NCBI GenBank assembly: GCA_913054425.1
Contig: CAJXJG010000007.1
Location: 1-21,857, forward strand
Reading direction: 5' to 3'
Length of the DNA stretch: 21,857 bases
DNA from: an uncultured Fidelibacterota bacterium
Lineage (GTDB): Bacteria; Fidelibacterota; Marinisomatia; Marinisomatales; UBA8229
Part shown: positions 8,021 to 16,879 of the stretch, in pieces
Layout of the letters: every line of letters starts with the position of its first letter
How positions within the stretch are numbered: the stretch's first letter is position 1
Notes under the pieces: generated by a model
Seen by the model: the letters and a program-made list of their open reading frames with translations, nothing else
What the model was told of the DNA's origin: nothing
Databases searched by the model: none
Program-made: the position numbers and the translations under genes

Positions 8021-9399
8021 TGAATATTTCAAATAGAAACACAATCAACCTAAAAAATAAAATGGTTACTATTATTGGTTTGGGTAAAAGTGGATGCGGA
8101 GCAGCAAAACTTGCACATTATCTAAAAGCAAATGTTTTTGTGAGCGAGCAAACGGGCGGCATTGAATTGAAACAAAATCTCAGAAAGATTCAATCAATCG
8201 GGATGGAAGGGGAAATAGAAGGTCATAGCGAAAAGATTTTTGATGCAGACCTGTGGGTGATTTCTCCCGGTATCCACCAAAATGCTTCTATCATTGTGAA
8301 AGCAAAAGAACGCAACATTCCAATTGTGGGTGAAATCGAATTTTCCAGTTGGTTCACATCAGCTCCTATCCTTGCAATAACAGGTTCAAACGGAAAAACA
8401 ACAACAGCCTATGCCTTAACTGAAATGTGCAAGACGAAAGAAATTCACGGGGTTCTCGCAGGAAACGTTGGAATTCCTTTTTCAGAAAAAATACTCGAGG
8501 ACTTGAAATCTCCTGATTCGAAACGAATTTTCATTCTGGAAATATCCAGTTTTCAAATGGAATTTATCCTTCATTTTAAACCCTATATCTCTCTTTTACT
8601 TAATATCACACCTGATCATTTGGACCGCTATGAATCCATGGAAGAGTACAAATCTGCAAAATTTAATATGATACAGAATCAATCTTCTGACGATATGATT
8701 ATTTTTAATGCAGATGATCCAAGTTTTGACAATCAATTTGATGGATATCCACCTGTTAAAATCTCCTTCAGCTTGTACAAAAAAGAAAATGCAATTTTCA
8801 GTGTGAATCAATCAAAAATTTACACGAAGGAAAATGATAAACTTATCTATTTGAATGAAATTGTCCTCGCCGGTAAGCATAATCTGTCAAACCTGTTAGC
8901 TGCTGCCACTGTGGCTCATTTTATGCATATTCCAAACAAACACATTGAAAAAATAATGGCATCCTTCACAGGGGTTCCTCATCGCCTTGAATCCGTAATT
9001 ACTTTGCAAGGAGTGGATTACGTGAATGATTCCAAAGCTACAAATATCGATTCAGTGAAAGTTGCATTAGATAGTTTTAACAAATCCATAATCTTAATTT
9101 TAGGGGGACAATACAAAGGGGGCGATTTCAAAGAACTCCTTCCACATGCTAACAACATCAAGACCGTCCTCGCTTACGGTCAGGCTCATCAAACCATCGA
9201 AACTGCGCTAGGGGATGCGGTGAGATTGTACACCTTTAATAGTCTCAAAGATGCAGTTTCGAAGAGCCATTTGCTTGCAAGTCCGGGAGACATTGTACTG
9301 CTTTCCCCGGGCTGTGCAAGCTTTGATCAATTTGACAGTTTTGAACATCGCGGTGATCTGTTTAAACAATGGGTTTCCCAATTAGAAGAACAGAAATGA
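8020..9399 (+). CDS. murD: MurD, UDP-MurNAc-L-Ala:D-glutamate ligase
   Basis: MurD adds D-glutamate to UDP-MurNAc-L-alanine. The 459-residue protein shows an N-terminal Rossmann-like UDP domain with IIGLGKSG (18-25), the ATP loop GSNGKTTT (122-129), EISSFQ (174-179), NITPDHLDRY (195-204), an AK motif with the probable carbamylated Lys214, GVPHRLE (318-324), NDSKATN (336-342) and LLSPGCASFD (427-436). The ATG at 8020 is preferred because it makes the TAATG overlap with mraY seen at several junctions here; an internal ATG at 8062 would leave a very short N-terminus. The gene ends in an ATGA overlap with ftsW. Confidence 0.96.
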   Translation: MNISNRNTINLKNKMVTIIGLGKSGCGAAKLAHYLKANVFVSEQTGGIELKQNLRKIQSIGMEGEIEGHSEKIFDADLWVISPGIHQNASIIVKAKERNIPIVGEIEFSSWFTSAPILAITGSNGKTTTAYALTEMCKTKEIHGVLAGNVGIPFSEKILEDLKSPDSKRIFILEISSFQMEFILHFKPYISLLLNITPDHLDRYESMEEYKSAKFNMIQNQSSDDMIIFNADDPSFDNQFDGYPPVKISFSLYKKENAIFSVNQSKIYTKENDKLIYLNEIVLAGKHNLSNLLAAATVAHFMHIPNKHIEKIMASFTGVPHRLESVITLQGVDYVNDSKATNIDSVKVALDSFNKSIILILGGQYKGGDFKELLPHANNIKTVLAYGQAHQTIETALGDAVRLYTFNSLKDAVSKSHLLASPGDIVLLSPGCASFDQFDSFEHRGDLFKQWVSQLEEQK

Positions 9400-10550
9400 A
9401 TTACCTGAATGTGATCTCAAAAAAATATGACAGAGCTCTCATTTCTGCGGTAATACTGCTTTGTATCATTGGTACAGTCATGCTCTACAGTGCCAGTTCT
9501 ATTAGGTCCCTTATGGAATCGGGAAATCAAACTGCCTCACTTTACTTAATTGCTCATTTAAAACGATTACTGTTAGGAGTAATCATCATGTTTTTAATGA
9601 TGTTGTTTGATTATAGACACTTAAAAAAATATTATCTTCACCTGATTTTTGGTGCTATTGGATTACTCGTTATCACAAAAGCTGTTTTCGTTATTAAAGG
9701 AATTTCCACTCCCGCCAGGTGGTTTTATCTTGGGCCGTTTTCAGTCCAAACCTCGGATATTGCCCGGTTGTCGCTAATTATCTTTCTTGCTGCCTATATA
9801 GATAAAAAACAACGCCAATTGGATGATTTTTACACTGGTTTTCTACCTCCCGTTTTCGTGATTGCCATTTTAATGTCCCTCGTTATAATTCAACCTGATT
9901 TCAGTACTGCAATAATGTTGGGCCTAATTGGATTGTTTATGCTGTTTATCGGCCGAGCAAATTTTTCCCAACTATTGGCTACTTCTGTGGCAGGAATAGC
10001 TCTAGCAATTCCTGTATTACTGATGGCTCCCTACCGTTGGGAAAGGGTTCGTTCCTGGTTAAACAAAAACGAAGATCTATCTACGATTGGATATCAGGCT
10101 TACCAATCTCTAATCAGCCTGGGAAATGGTGGATTTAGAGGTCTCGGGCTTGGAAACAGTCTTGAAAAAAATATGTTCCTGCCCGAACCTCATACGGATT
10201 TCATTTTTTCTATCATTGGCGAAGAAATCGGATTTATGGGTACTTTTTTCATTCTGACTCTTTTTCTCTTGTTTTTTCAGCGGGGAATTCGCATTGCCAA
10301 AGAATGTACAGATCCATTTGGTGTCATGTTAGCGGTTGGAATTTCATTCAATTTTATTCTGTATGCTTTTGTAAATGCAGCAGTTGTAACTAATGTTTTT
10401 CCGGTTACGGGACTTCCCATGCCTCTCATCAGTTACGGTGGATCAGCAATGGTTGTCAACCTTGCAAGTATCGGCATTTTGTTGAATATCAGTCAGGCGA
10501 AACGATCCGTTGCGCACAGTAGCGATTGGAAACCGAAGTTATATGGATGA
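9396..10550 (+). CDS. ftsW: FtsW, SEDS-family septal peptidoglycan polymerase
   Basis: FtsW polymerises lipid II glycan at the septum together with FtsI. From the ATG at 9396 the protein has 384 residues and about ten membrane segments. SEDS landmarks include LYSASS (30-35), QPDFSTA (166-172), PYRWERVRSWLN (212-223), the GNGGFRGLGLGNS loop (243-255), PEPHTDFIFSIIGEE (263-277), in which Asp268 should be the essential acidic residue, and LPMPLISYGGSA (340-351). The frame extends 27 nt upstream to an ATG at 9369, but that start would add nine polar residues and a longer murD overlap; 9396 gives an ATGA junction with the murD stop and has AGAAGAA just upstream. It overlaps murG by 8 nt. Confidence 0.95.
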   Translation: MNYLNVISKKYDRALISAVILLCIIGTVMLYSASSIRSLMESGNQTASLYLIAHLKRLLLGVIIMFLMMLFDYRHLKKYYLHLIFGAIGLLVITKAVFVIKGISTPARWFYLGPFSVQTSDIARLSLIIFLAAYIDKKQRQLDDFYTGFLPPVFVIAILMSLVIIQPDFSTAIMLGLIGLFMLFIGRANFSQLLATSVAGIALAIPVLLMAPYRWERVRSWLNKNEDLSTIGYQAYQSLISLGNGGFRGLGLGNSLEKNMFLPEPHTDFIFSIIGEEIGFMGTFFILTLFLLFFQRGIRIAKECTDPFGVMLAVGISFNFILYAFVNAAVVTNVFPVTGLPMPLISYGGSAMVVNLASIGILLNISQAKRSVAHSSDWKPKLYG

Positions 10551-11637
10551 CCTTCGAATAATCATTGCCGGCGGCGGCACTGGTGGGCACCTTTACCCTG
10601 CTATTGCTATTGGGGAAGCACTCCAGCAGCGGAATCCAAGGATTAATATCCACTACATGGGTTCTACTTTTGGAATTGAGGCAGATGTTCTTCCCGTAAA
10701 ATCTCTTCCCCATACATTAATCCCTATCCGAGGTTTGCAGAGAAGTTTTTCGCTTGATGCGGTTGGGAAAAATTTAATTCTTCCCTTGAGATACCTGCGG
10801 GCATCCAGGAGAACAAAAAGATTATTCCAGGAATTTAATCCCCATGCTGTTGTTGGTACCGGAGGATATGCCAGCGCAATACCCATAAAAACAGCAATCA
10901 GACAGCACATACCTCTTCTTCTCCAGGAACAAAACTCATATCCTGGAATCACAACCCGGCTATATGCTGAAAAAGCCCACTCAGTATGTATTGCCTTTGA
11001 TGAGGCAAAAAACTATCTGAAAGGTAACTGCATTGTTACCGGGAATCCCACACGGAAAGGTATCTTGAATGGACACCGTTCAGATGCAGCGAAAACCTTC
11101 AACTTTAAACCAGGAAAAGATACAGTGTTTCTCTTCGGTGGAAGCCAGGGTTCAGCAGCCTTAAACAAGATTATGAATTCCGCAATTGATTCTCTCCAAC
11201 AAGAAGATATCCAAGTCTTATGGCAAACGGGACACAACCAGTTCTCTAAATTTCAGCATCATGAGTCTAATTCTGTCCGGGTGCTACCATTTATCAATCT
11301 TATGTCTGATGCCTACGCTTTATCAGACCTTGTTATTTCTCGAGCTGGCGCATTGACCTTGTCCGAAATTACCGTATGCGGGAAACCCAGCATTTTGATA
11401 CCCTTTCCTGGCGCAGCTGGTGATCATCAAATGAAAAACGCCGAAGTACTGGCAAAAGCAACCGCTGCACATTTGATAGATGAAAAAGATCTCTCATCTT
11501 TCCTTTTAGTTGAAACCGTTTTAAGGCTCCTCCGCAATAAAGAAAAACTTGAACAGATGGCACATCAAACAAAAAATCTTGCAAAACCGGATGCAACTGA
11601 GACCATTGTTGACCAAATATTACAAATGATTAACTAA
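10543..11637 (+). CDS. murG: MurG, lipid II-forming N-acetylglucosaminyltransferase
   Basis: MurG transfers GlcNAc from UDP-GlcNAc to lipid I on the inner face of the membrane. The 364-residue GT-B fold protein shows GGGTGGHLYPA (10-20), GTGGYAS (105-111), LLQEQNSYPG (126-135), TGNPTR (166-171), LFGGSQGS (197-204) and RAGALTLSEI (267-276), followed by a DHQ motif (294-296). The ATG at 10543 places the first glycine-rich loop ten residues from the N-terminus as usual; an in-frame ATG at 10510 would add eleven residues and overlap ftsW by 41 nt. It follows ftsW with an 8-nt overlap, and murC starts 5 nt after its stop. Confidence 0.96.
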   Translation: MDDLRIIIAGGGTGGHLYPAIAIGEALQQRNPRINIHYMGSTFGIEADVLPVKSLPHTLIPIRGLQRSFSLDAVGKNLILPLRYLRASRRTKRLFQEFNPHAVVGTGGYASAIPIKTAIRQHIPLLLQEQNSYPGITTRLYAEKAHSVCIAFDEAKNYLKGNCIVTGNPTRKGILNGHRSDAAKTFNFKPGKDTVFLFGGSQGSAALNKIMNSAIDSLQQEDIQVLWQTGHNQFSKFQHHESNSVRVLPFINLMSDAYALSDLVISRAGALTLSEITVCGKPSILIPFPGAAGDHQMKNAEVLAKATAAHLIDEKDLSSFLLVETVLRLLRNKEKLEQMAHQTKNLAKPDATETIVDQILQMIN

Positions 11638-11642
11638 AATCA

Positions 11643-13028
11643 ATGTTCAGGAAAGTGAATAAAGTACATTTTGTCGGAATTGGCGGTATTGGAATGAGCG
11701 GTATCGCTGAACTTTTGTTGAATCTTGGATTTGAAGTCTCCGGATCTGATCTGAAACTATCAAAGATTATTCAAAATCTCCAGGAAAAGGGTGCAATTAT
11801 CAGAGAAGGTCATGATTCAACCAATCTGAATAATAGTGATGTATTGGTTTATTCCAGTGCTGTAAAAGAAGACAACCCGGAAATTATTGAAGCGAAAAAA
11901 AGAAGTATTCCTGTCATACGCCGTGCTGAAATGCTGGGTGAACTAATTGCAGTAAAACAAACAAGCATAGCTGTCAGCGGAACTCATGGAAAAACCTCTA
12001 CCTCCTCAATGATTGGATCGGTACTTTCTGAAGCAAAAATGGAACCGACTTTGGTTGTAGGGGGTCTCGTAAAAAATCTTAATACTAATTCTTTATTGGG
12101 TTCGGGTGAAGTTATCGTTGTTGAAGCAGATGAATTTGACCGCAGTTTCCTCCTCCTGCGACCAACCATCGCTGTCATAACAAACATTGAATTAGAACAT
12201 ACAGACTGTTACGAAAACCTGAAAGACCTCCAAAACGCTTTTATTCAATTCAGCAATGCTGTTCCTTTTTACGGTGTTGTGATCGCCTGTCTGGATTCAC
12301 AGGGAGTACAAGATATTTTATCAGAGATCAACCGGCCGGTTATTACATACGGAATATCTACCAAAGCTGATTTTCATGTAGAATCAATGAAATTTGATGG
12401 AATTAACACTCAATATTCTGTCCGGAACCATCAGGAAACTTTAGGGGAAATAGCGCTAAATGTTCCCGGTGAACACAACATTTTAAATTCGCTGGCATGT
12501 ATAGCGCTCGGGATGGAAATGGGCATCCCATTTGAAACTATTGCCACAGGACTTCATTCCTACGGCGGTGTACGGCGCCGATTTGAAGTTAAGGGAATCG
12601 TGGATGATATTATGGTAGTTGATGATTATGCCCATCATCCTACCGAAGTGCGTGCTACCCTGCAGGCTGCCCGAAATGGCTGGAACCGACGGATAGTTGC
12701 AGTTTTCCAACCTCATCTTTTCACCCGTACCAAGGATTTTCATTCAGATTTTGCCCGTGCATTCAAGGACTGCGACGTGTTGGTTGTAACCGATATTTTT
12801 CCTGCACGGGAAGAACCGATACCTAACGTAACGGGTGAATTAGTGGCTCAATCTGCAATGAAACTCGGGCATCCCAATGTCCATTATGAACCTGATTTAG
12901 ATAATCTTTCAGATAAATTGGATACAATTGTCCAACCGGGTGACCTGATAATTACAATTGGCGCCGGGAATATCTGGCGTTATTGCGATTCCTATTTTAA
13001 TCACCTGTCTGTGAAAGCAGAAGCCTGA
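11643..13028 (+). CDS. murC: MurC, UDP-MurNAc:L-alanine ligase
   Basis: MurC attaches L-alanine, the first stem-peptide residue, to UDP-MurNAc. The 461-residue product has the characteristic N-terminal HFVGIGGIGMSG (9-20), the ATP loop SGTHGKTS (112-119), EADEFDRSF (161-169), ELEHTDCY (183-190), YGGVRRRFE (307-315) and DDYAHHPTE (327-335), all diagnostic of MurC rather than the other Mur ligases. Length is in the family range. It sits after murG with a 5-nt gap and is followed by murB after 1 nt, so the first ligase and the enzyme that makes its substrate are adjacent. Confidence 0.97.
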   Translation: MFRKVNKVHFVGIGGIGMSGIAELLLNLGFEVSGSDLKLSKIIQNLQEKGAIIREGHDSTNLNNSDVLVYSSAVKEDNPEIIEAKKRSIPVIRRAEMLGELIAVKQTSIAVSGTHGKTSTSSMIGSVLSEAKMEPTLVVGGLVKNLNTNSLLGSGEVIVVEADEFDRSFLLLRPTIAVITNIELEHTDCYENLKDLQNAFIQFSNAVPFYGVVIACLDSQGVQDILSEINRPVITYGISTKADFHVESMKFDGINTQYSVRNHQETLGEIALNVPGEHNILNSLACIALGMEMGIPFETIATGLHSYGGVRRRFEVKGIVDDIMVVDDYAHHPTEVRATLQAARNGWNRRIVAVFQPHLFTRTKDFHSDFARAFKDCDVLVVTDIFPAREEPIPNVTGELVAQSAMKLGHPNVHYEPDLDNLSDKLDTIVQPGDLIITIGAGNIWRYCDSYFNHLSVKAEA

Positions 13029-13029
13029 G

Positions 13030-13950
13030 ATGGAGTTTGGAGAAGAACTGGAAAAGATGGTAAACGGCACTTGTCTATTGAATGAACCAATGTCCCGTCA
13101 TACCTCTTATGGGATAGGTGGACCAGTCGGAGCCTATATAACTCCGCTTGACCGGAAGGATTTAAGTGGAATTCTCCATTTTGCGAACGAACGGAGCATT
13201 CCTGTTTTTTTTATTGGATCAGGATCCAATCTTTTAGTGGCAGACGAAGGAATAGATGGTATTGTTATTACCTTGATTAAATCATTTAACAAACTGGAGA
13301 TCAATGGTTGTCAAATTTACGCTGAAACAGGAGTTATGCTTGGTCATATGGTAAAACATTGTATCAAGCTAAAACTCACGGGACTCGAAACTATGATAGG
13401 AGTACCAGGCACATTGGGAGGAGCATTAATGATGAATGCAGGTGCATTTGGAAGCGAAATTTCAAATTGTCTGAAAAATGTTGATGTGATGACTTTAACC
13501 GGGGAAATAAAACAATACAGTGTCAAAGATATTGACTTTGATTATCGTCACTCTTCTTTTAAAAAAGATGAAATGATTATTAGCGCAAACTTTGTTTTAA
13601 AAAAAGTAGACAAGCAAGAAATCATGAATAAACGCGCCAAAGCCAGCGCAGGAAGAAAGAACACTCAGCCCTTGCGATTTCGTTCGGCGGGAAGCATTTT
13701 CAAAAACCCAAAAAAAGATTTAGCAGCCGGATATTTAATTGACAAAGCGGGATTAAAAGGAACACACCGTGGTGATGCTGAAATCTCCGAAAAACATGCC
13801 AATTTTTTTGTAAACCATGGAGAAGCAAACGCAGAAGATATTGTTTTCCTGATTCGGTTAGCACGTAAAACTGTGGAAAAAAAATTTGGTGTCAAGCTTG
13901 AATTAGAGATTAAAACATTAGGATTTATGCCTGGGGTATTTAAATCATGA
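13030..13950 (+). CDS. murB: MurB, UDP-N-acetylenolpyruvoylglucosamine reductase
   Basis: MurB reduces UDP-GlcNAc-enolpyruvate to UDP-MurNAc with NADPH and FAD. The 306-residue protein shows RHTSYGIGG (23-31), the FAD-binding FIGSGSNLLV (61-70) and GVPGTLGGALMMNAGA (124-139), YRHSSF (172-177), the catalytic-serine motif AGSIFKNP with Ser222, and a C-terminal LELEI that should carry the proton-relay glutamate. The short length and the SAGSIFKNP/ISEKHANFFVN spacing fit the type II group, which lacks the extra loop of E. coli MurB. It starts 1 nt after murC and ends with an ATGA overlap to ftsQ. Confidence 0.96.
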   Translation: MEFGEELEKMVNGTCLLNEPMSRHTSYGIGGPVGAYITPLDRKDLSGILHFANERSIPVFFIGSGSNLLVADEGIDGIVITLIKSFNKLEINGCQIYAETGVMLGHMVKHCIKLKLTGLETMIGVPGTLGGALMMNAGAFGSEISNCLKNVDVMTLTGEIKQYSVKDIDFDYRHSSFKKDEMIISANFVLKKVDKQEIMNKRAKASAGRKNTQPLRFRSAGSIFKNPKKDLAAGYLIDKAGLKGTHRGDAEISEKHANFFVNHGEANAEDIVFLIRLARKTVEKKFGVKLELEIKTLGFMPGVFKS

Positions 13951-14711
13951 AGAAAAGTTCAAATCTGGACAGGGATAGAATCATCATTGGAACCATGCTT
14001 ACCTGTAGTGTTTTTTTATTGACCTGGGCTGCATTTTCATGGGCATCTTTTACTGATTTTCTAGTCGTTGAAGAAACTAGAATACACGGACACTCAATTA
14101 TCAAGGAAAATGAATATCGCTCACTTTTAGGGCCAATTGATGGACAAAAAATGAATAGGATTGAGATTGACGATATCCGTATTGCGATTGAATCACACCC
14201 CTATGTTCAGGCTGCAAGGGTGAGTAGACAATTTCCAAACAGAGTTAACATTGAAATCCTGGAGCGAAAACCCATTGCAATTATAAGGATTAATCCTCCA
14301 GTACTTATTGACAGTGAAAAAATAGTACTGCCAATTGAAAACAACAATGTTGAATATGAGGTTCCCTCCCTATCCAAATTTAATTCAGCAAAATCACTTT
14401 ATCCGCTAGGAAAACCTACTCTTTCCCAAAACGTAATAGATGCTGTCAGTTATATAAACCACATCAAAATAAATTATCCGAACCTTTATGAAAACCTTTC
14501 CGAAGTCAGGTTAAACCTGCAGGAGGAATTTGAATTGATCCTTGCAGAAGAGCCGACAATTGTAACGCTGGGTAAACTCAATATCACTGAGAAATTGTAC
14601 ATCCTCCAAGAATTTGATCTGACACTTCCGTTCCAAAGAAAATTAACTGATTACCGGTATATTGATTTGCGTTATAAAAATCAAATTGTTGCACGGGAAT
14701 GGAGTATATGA
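13947..14711 (+). CDS. ftsQ: FtsQ / DivIB-type cell division protein
   Basis: FtsQ is a bitopic scaffold of the divisome that recruits FtsL and FtsB. The 254-residue protein has a short basic cytoplasmic end, a membrane segment (about 12-33), a POTRA domain (about 38-108) running from VVEETRIHGHSII to RVNIEILERKPIAII, and a less conserved beta domain to the end. RQFPNRVNIEILERKP is the most family-like stretch. Its place between murB and ftsA is canonical. The ATG overlaps the murB stop (ATGA), and its TGA overlaps the ftsA start. Confidence 0.9.
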   Translation: MKKSSNLDRDRIIIGTMLTCSVFLLTWAAFSWASFTDFLVVEETRIHGHSIIKENEYRSLLGPIDGQKMNRIEIDDIRIAIESHPYVQAARVSRQFPNRVNIEILERKPIAIIRINPPVLIDSEKIVLPIENNNVEYEVPSLSKFNSAKSLYPLGKPTLSQNVIDAVSYINHIKINYPNLYENLSEVRLNLQEEFELILAEEPTIVTLGKLNITEKLYILQEFDLTLPFQRKLTDYRYIDLRYKNQIVAREWSI

Positions 14712-15985
14712 CAAAACTGACCCGGACCCAGGATAAGAACATCCAGGTAGGAATTGATGTAGGCTCCTCAAAATTCTGCTGTGCAATTGCTGAAATAAAT
14801 CCTTCAAATCAAAATGTTAAGCTTTTAGGAATTGGTTCTTCCTCCTCTACTGGGATAAAAAAAGGATCTATAATCCACAGAGATAAAATTATCGAAGAAA
14901 TGGAAAAAGCTGTCACCGATGCGGAAATTATGGCCGATATAAAAGTGAATCGAGCCTGGCTCACCATTTCCGGTGAACATGTCAGAGGAATCAATACTCA
15001 GGGAGCAATTGCTATCCAAAAATCCGGGCAGTCTCCCTCAGCAACCGATCAGGAAATCCAAATTGAGGATGTGTACAAAGTGCTGGAATTAGCAAAAGCA
15101 ATTTCGTTTCCAGTTGACCGAAACATTCTTCACACTCTTCCACAGGAATATATTATTGACACAATGACCGGCATTAAAGATCCGGTGGGAATGTCGGGAA
15201 GAAGACTTGAAGGACGGGTGCATTTGGTTACTGTGGCTACATCATCGGCATCCAACTTTATAAATTGTGCTGAGGAACTGGGAATTTCCGTAGACGGTTT
15301 AGTTTTTCAAGGGTTGGCATCATCAATCGCTACCATTGACAAGGACGAGAAAGAACTGGGTGTCGCCGTTGTGGATATTGGCGCCGGGACAACGGACATC
15401 GTGGTCTACTTTGAGGGAGGAGTTCGCCACACAGGAGTAATTCCCATAGGAGCTGATAGCATTACCAATGATATAGCGGTGATGCTGCAGGTGGGAAAGA
15501 ATGAAGCAGAAGAAATTAAACTGAAATATGCTTCGGCTAAAGCTTCCATGGCATCTCCGGAATTGGAATTTGAACTTCCCGTAAAAAATGGGGGGATTTC
15601 ACGAAAAATATCAGAACATGAACTTTCCCGTTATGTGGAAGCCCGCATGACAGAAATTCTTCAGCTTATATCCCGGGAAATATCCAGAGCAGACATTCAT
15701 CAGAAACTGACTTACGGGCTGGTGTTTACCGGTGGAGGAGCTCAGCTGTCAAACTTGGCGGGACTGGCTGAAGAAACGCTCAATATCCGTGCCCGAATTG
15801 GTGCACCAAAAAGAATTAGCGGAGTGGTTGATGTAGCCAGTACTCCTCACTACGCAGCCGCAATTGGGTTGATTCAATGGCCAGTGAATATTCAAGATGT
15901 TCAACAAGTGTTAAGTCCCTTCGGTGGTGTCACGGCAAAAAATGTAGCCAATCAGATTTATCGATGGTTTAAACAATTCTTTTAA
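14708..15985 (+). CDS. ftsA: FtsA, actin-like membrane tether of FtsZ
   Basis: FtsA is an actin-fold ATPase that anchors FtsZ filaments to the membrane and signals to the wall-synthesis proteins. From the ATG at 14708 it has 425 residues. Visible motifs are the phosphate-1 loop GIDVGSSK (15-22), phosphate-2 DIGAGTTD (223-230) and the adenosine loop FTGGGAQL (340-347). The last residues, ANQIYRWFKQFF (414-425), form a basic-hydrophobic amphipathic helix, the expected membrane-targeting sequence. An in-frame ATG at 14699 would add three residues; 14708 is preferred because it forms an ATGA overlap with ftsQ and has GGAG just upstream, though closely spaced. Unusually, ftsZ does not follow directly: a repeat protein gene intervenes. 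Confidence 0.95.
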   Translation: MTKLTRTQDKNIQVGIDVGSSKFCCAIAEINPSNQNVKLLGIGSSSSTGIKKGSIIHRDKIIEEMEKAVTDAEIMADIKVNRAWLTISGEHVRGINTQGAIAIQKSGQSPSATDQEIQIEDVYKVLELAKAISFPVDRNILHTLPQEYIIDTMTGIKDPVGMSGRRLEGRVHLVTVATSSASNFINCAEELGISVDGLVFQGLASSIATIDKDEKELGVAVVDIGAGTTDIVVYFEGGVRHTGVIPIGADSITNDIAVMLQVGKNEAEEIKLKYASAKASMASPELEFELPVKNGGISRKISEHELSRYVEARMTEILQLISREISRADIHQKLTYGLVFTGGGAQLSNLAGLAEETLNIRARIGAPKRISGVVDVASTPHYAAAIGLIQWPVNIQDVQQVLSPFGGVTAKNVANQIYRWFKQFF

Positions 15986-16003
15986 AAACGAACAAATGCT
16001 TAC

Positions 16004-16879
16004 ATGATAAAAAACTCCAATAAAATTCATTTCATTATAATTCTTCAGGCTGTTTTTAGTTCGGGTTTACTCTCACAATTAGTTAAAAAACCTGATCATT
16101 TAATCTACTCTTTAAAAACGGGTAATCTTTATACCGGGACAGCCATTGAGTTATACGAGGATGGAACAAAATTTTGTGAAGGGTACTATGAGGACGGACT
16201 TATGAATGGCCTTTGGTCGTATTTCTATACGAATGGAGTCTTGAAAACAAAAGGAAGGTTTTTTCACGGAAATGGTGAGAATCGTCATAAAGTTTCTGGT
16301 GTACCGCAAAACGGAAGAGAGGGCAATTGGTTTGTATATTATTCAACTGGGAATCTCCATGCGAAATATAATTATAAAAACGGAAATTTCGACAAAGAGC
16401 GGTTAGAATGGTATAATAATGGAAATAAAAAAATTGAAATGCATTATATAAATGAAATTCCTCATGGCCCCCGATTGGAATGGTATAAATATGGACAAAA
16501 GAAATTAATATATTTTTACTCCTACGGAACGAAAACCGGCACATGGGCTGCCTGGTATCCGGATGGTACGAAAAAACATCTGTATTCATATGAAAACGGA
16601 CAAAAAAATCACCTATGGACTGTATGGTGGCCCAATGGACATAAAAAGATGCAGGGTAATTATGTAGACGGGAAAAAAAATGGCAATTTCATTACCTGGC
16701 TTCAAAATGGGCAAAAGAAATTCGAAATCGCCTACGAAAATAATGAACAGGTAAAAAAATGGTCCTATAAAAATTACAATTATGTAAATGGAAAATTTGA
16801 CAAAATTGGTGGGGAATCGTTACATACCCAAATTAAAGAGAAAAAAAACCTTCAATTAAAACATAAGGAGATGAAATAA
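16004..16879 (+). CDS. Exported 24-residue-repeat (MORN-variant / YwqK-like) protein
   Basis: This 291-residue protein starts with a basic stretch and a hydrophobic segment (about 8-25) that looks like a signal peptide or anchor. The body is eight repeats: 48-71, 72-109 (with a 14-residue insertion) and then six in strict 24-residue register at 110, 134, 158, 182, 206 and 230. Each follows the pattern aromatic-x-W/Y-Y/W-x-x-G-x-K-K, then Y-x-x-G-x-x-x-G-x-W, the MORN-variant unit found in proteins often labelled YwqK-family antitoxin. Such repeats form extended beta sheets; no enzymatic motif is visible. The tail (254-291) is lysine-rich. It lies 18 nt after ftsA, has no clear Shine-Dalgarno, and its TAA overlaps the ftsZ ATG. 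A division role is inferred only from position, and the antitoxin label has no support here. Confidence 0.85.
   Translation: MIKNSNKIHFIIILQAVFSSGLLSQLVKKPDHLIYSLKTGNLYTGTAIELYEDGTKFCEGYYEDGLMNGLWSYFYTNGVLKTKGRFFHGNGENRHKVSGVPQNGREGNWFVYYSTGNLHAKYNYKNGNFDKERLEWYNNGNKKIEMHYINEIPHGPRLEWYKYGQKKLIYFYSYGTKTGTWAAWYPDGTKKHLYSYENGQKNHLWTVWWPNGHKKMQGNYVDGKKNGNFITWLQNGQKKFEIAYENNEQVKKWSYKNYNYVNGKFDKIGGESLHTQIKEKKNLQLKHKEMK
16865..16870 (+). promoter_or_regulatory. Strong ribosome binding site of ftsZ inside the repeat gene
   Basis: AAGGAG lies 8 nt before the ftsZ ATG at 16879 and is embedded in the last codons of the repeat protein gene. It is among the best Shine-Dalgarno matches noticed in the operon, where several other starts have little or none, and would allow ftsZ to be translated more strongly than its neighbours even with the TAATG overlap. 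Confidence 0.75.

Noticed and set aside
16200..16589. 129-residue open frame on the minus strand inside the repeat protein gene
   Set aside because: It lies wholly opposite a gene with regular 24-residue repeats and an evident signal peptide, has no ribosome site, and its translation shows no recognisable motif; the periodic sense-strand repeat explains the open antisense frame.
16004..16879. Toxin-antitoxin interpretation of the repeat gene
   Set aside because: Similar repeat proteins are often labelled YwqK antitoxin, but the neighbours are ftsA and ftsZ, no toxin-like gene is present, and the product appears to be exported.
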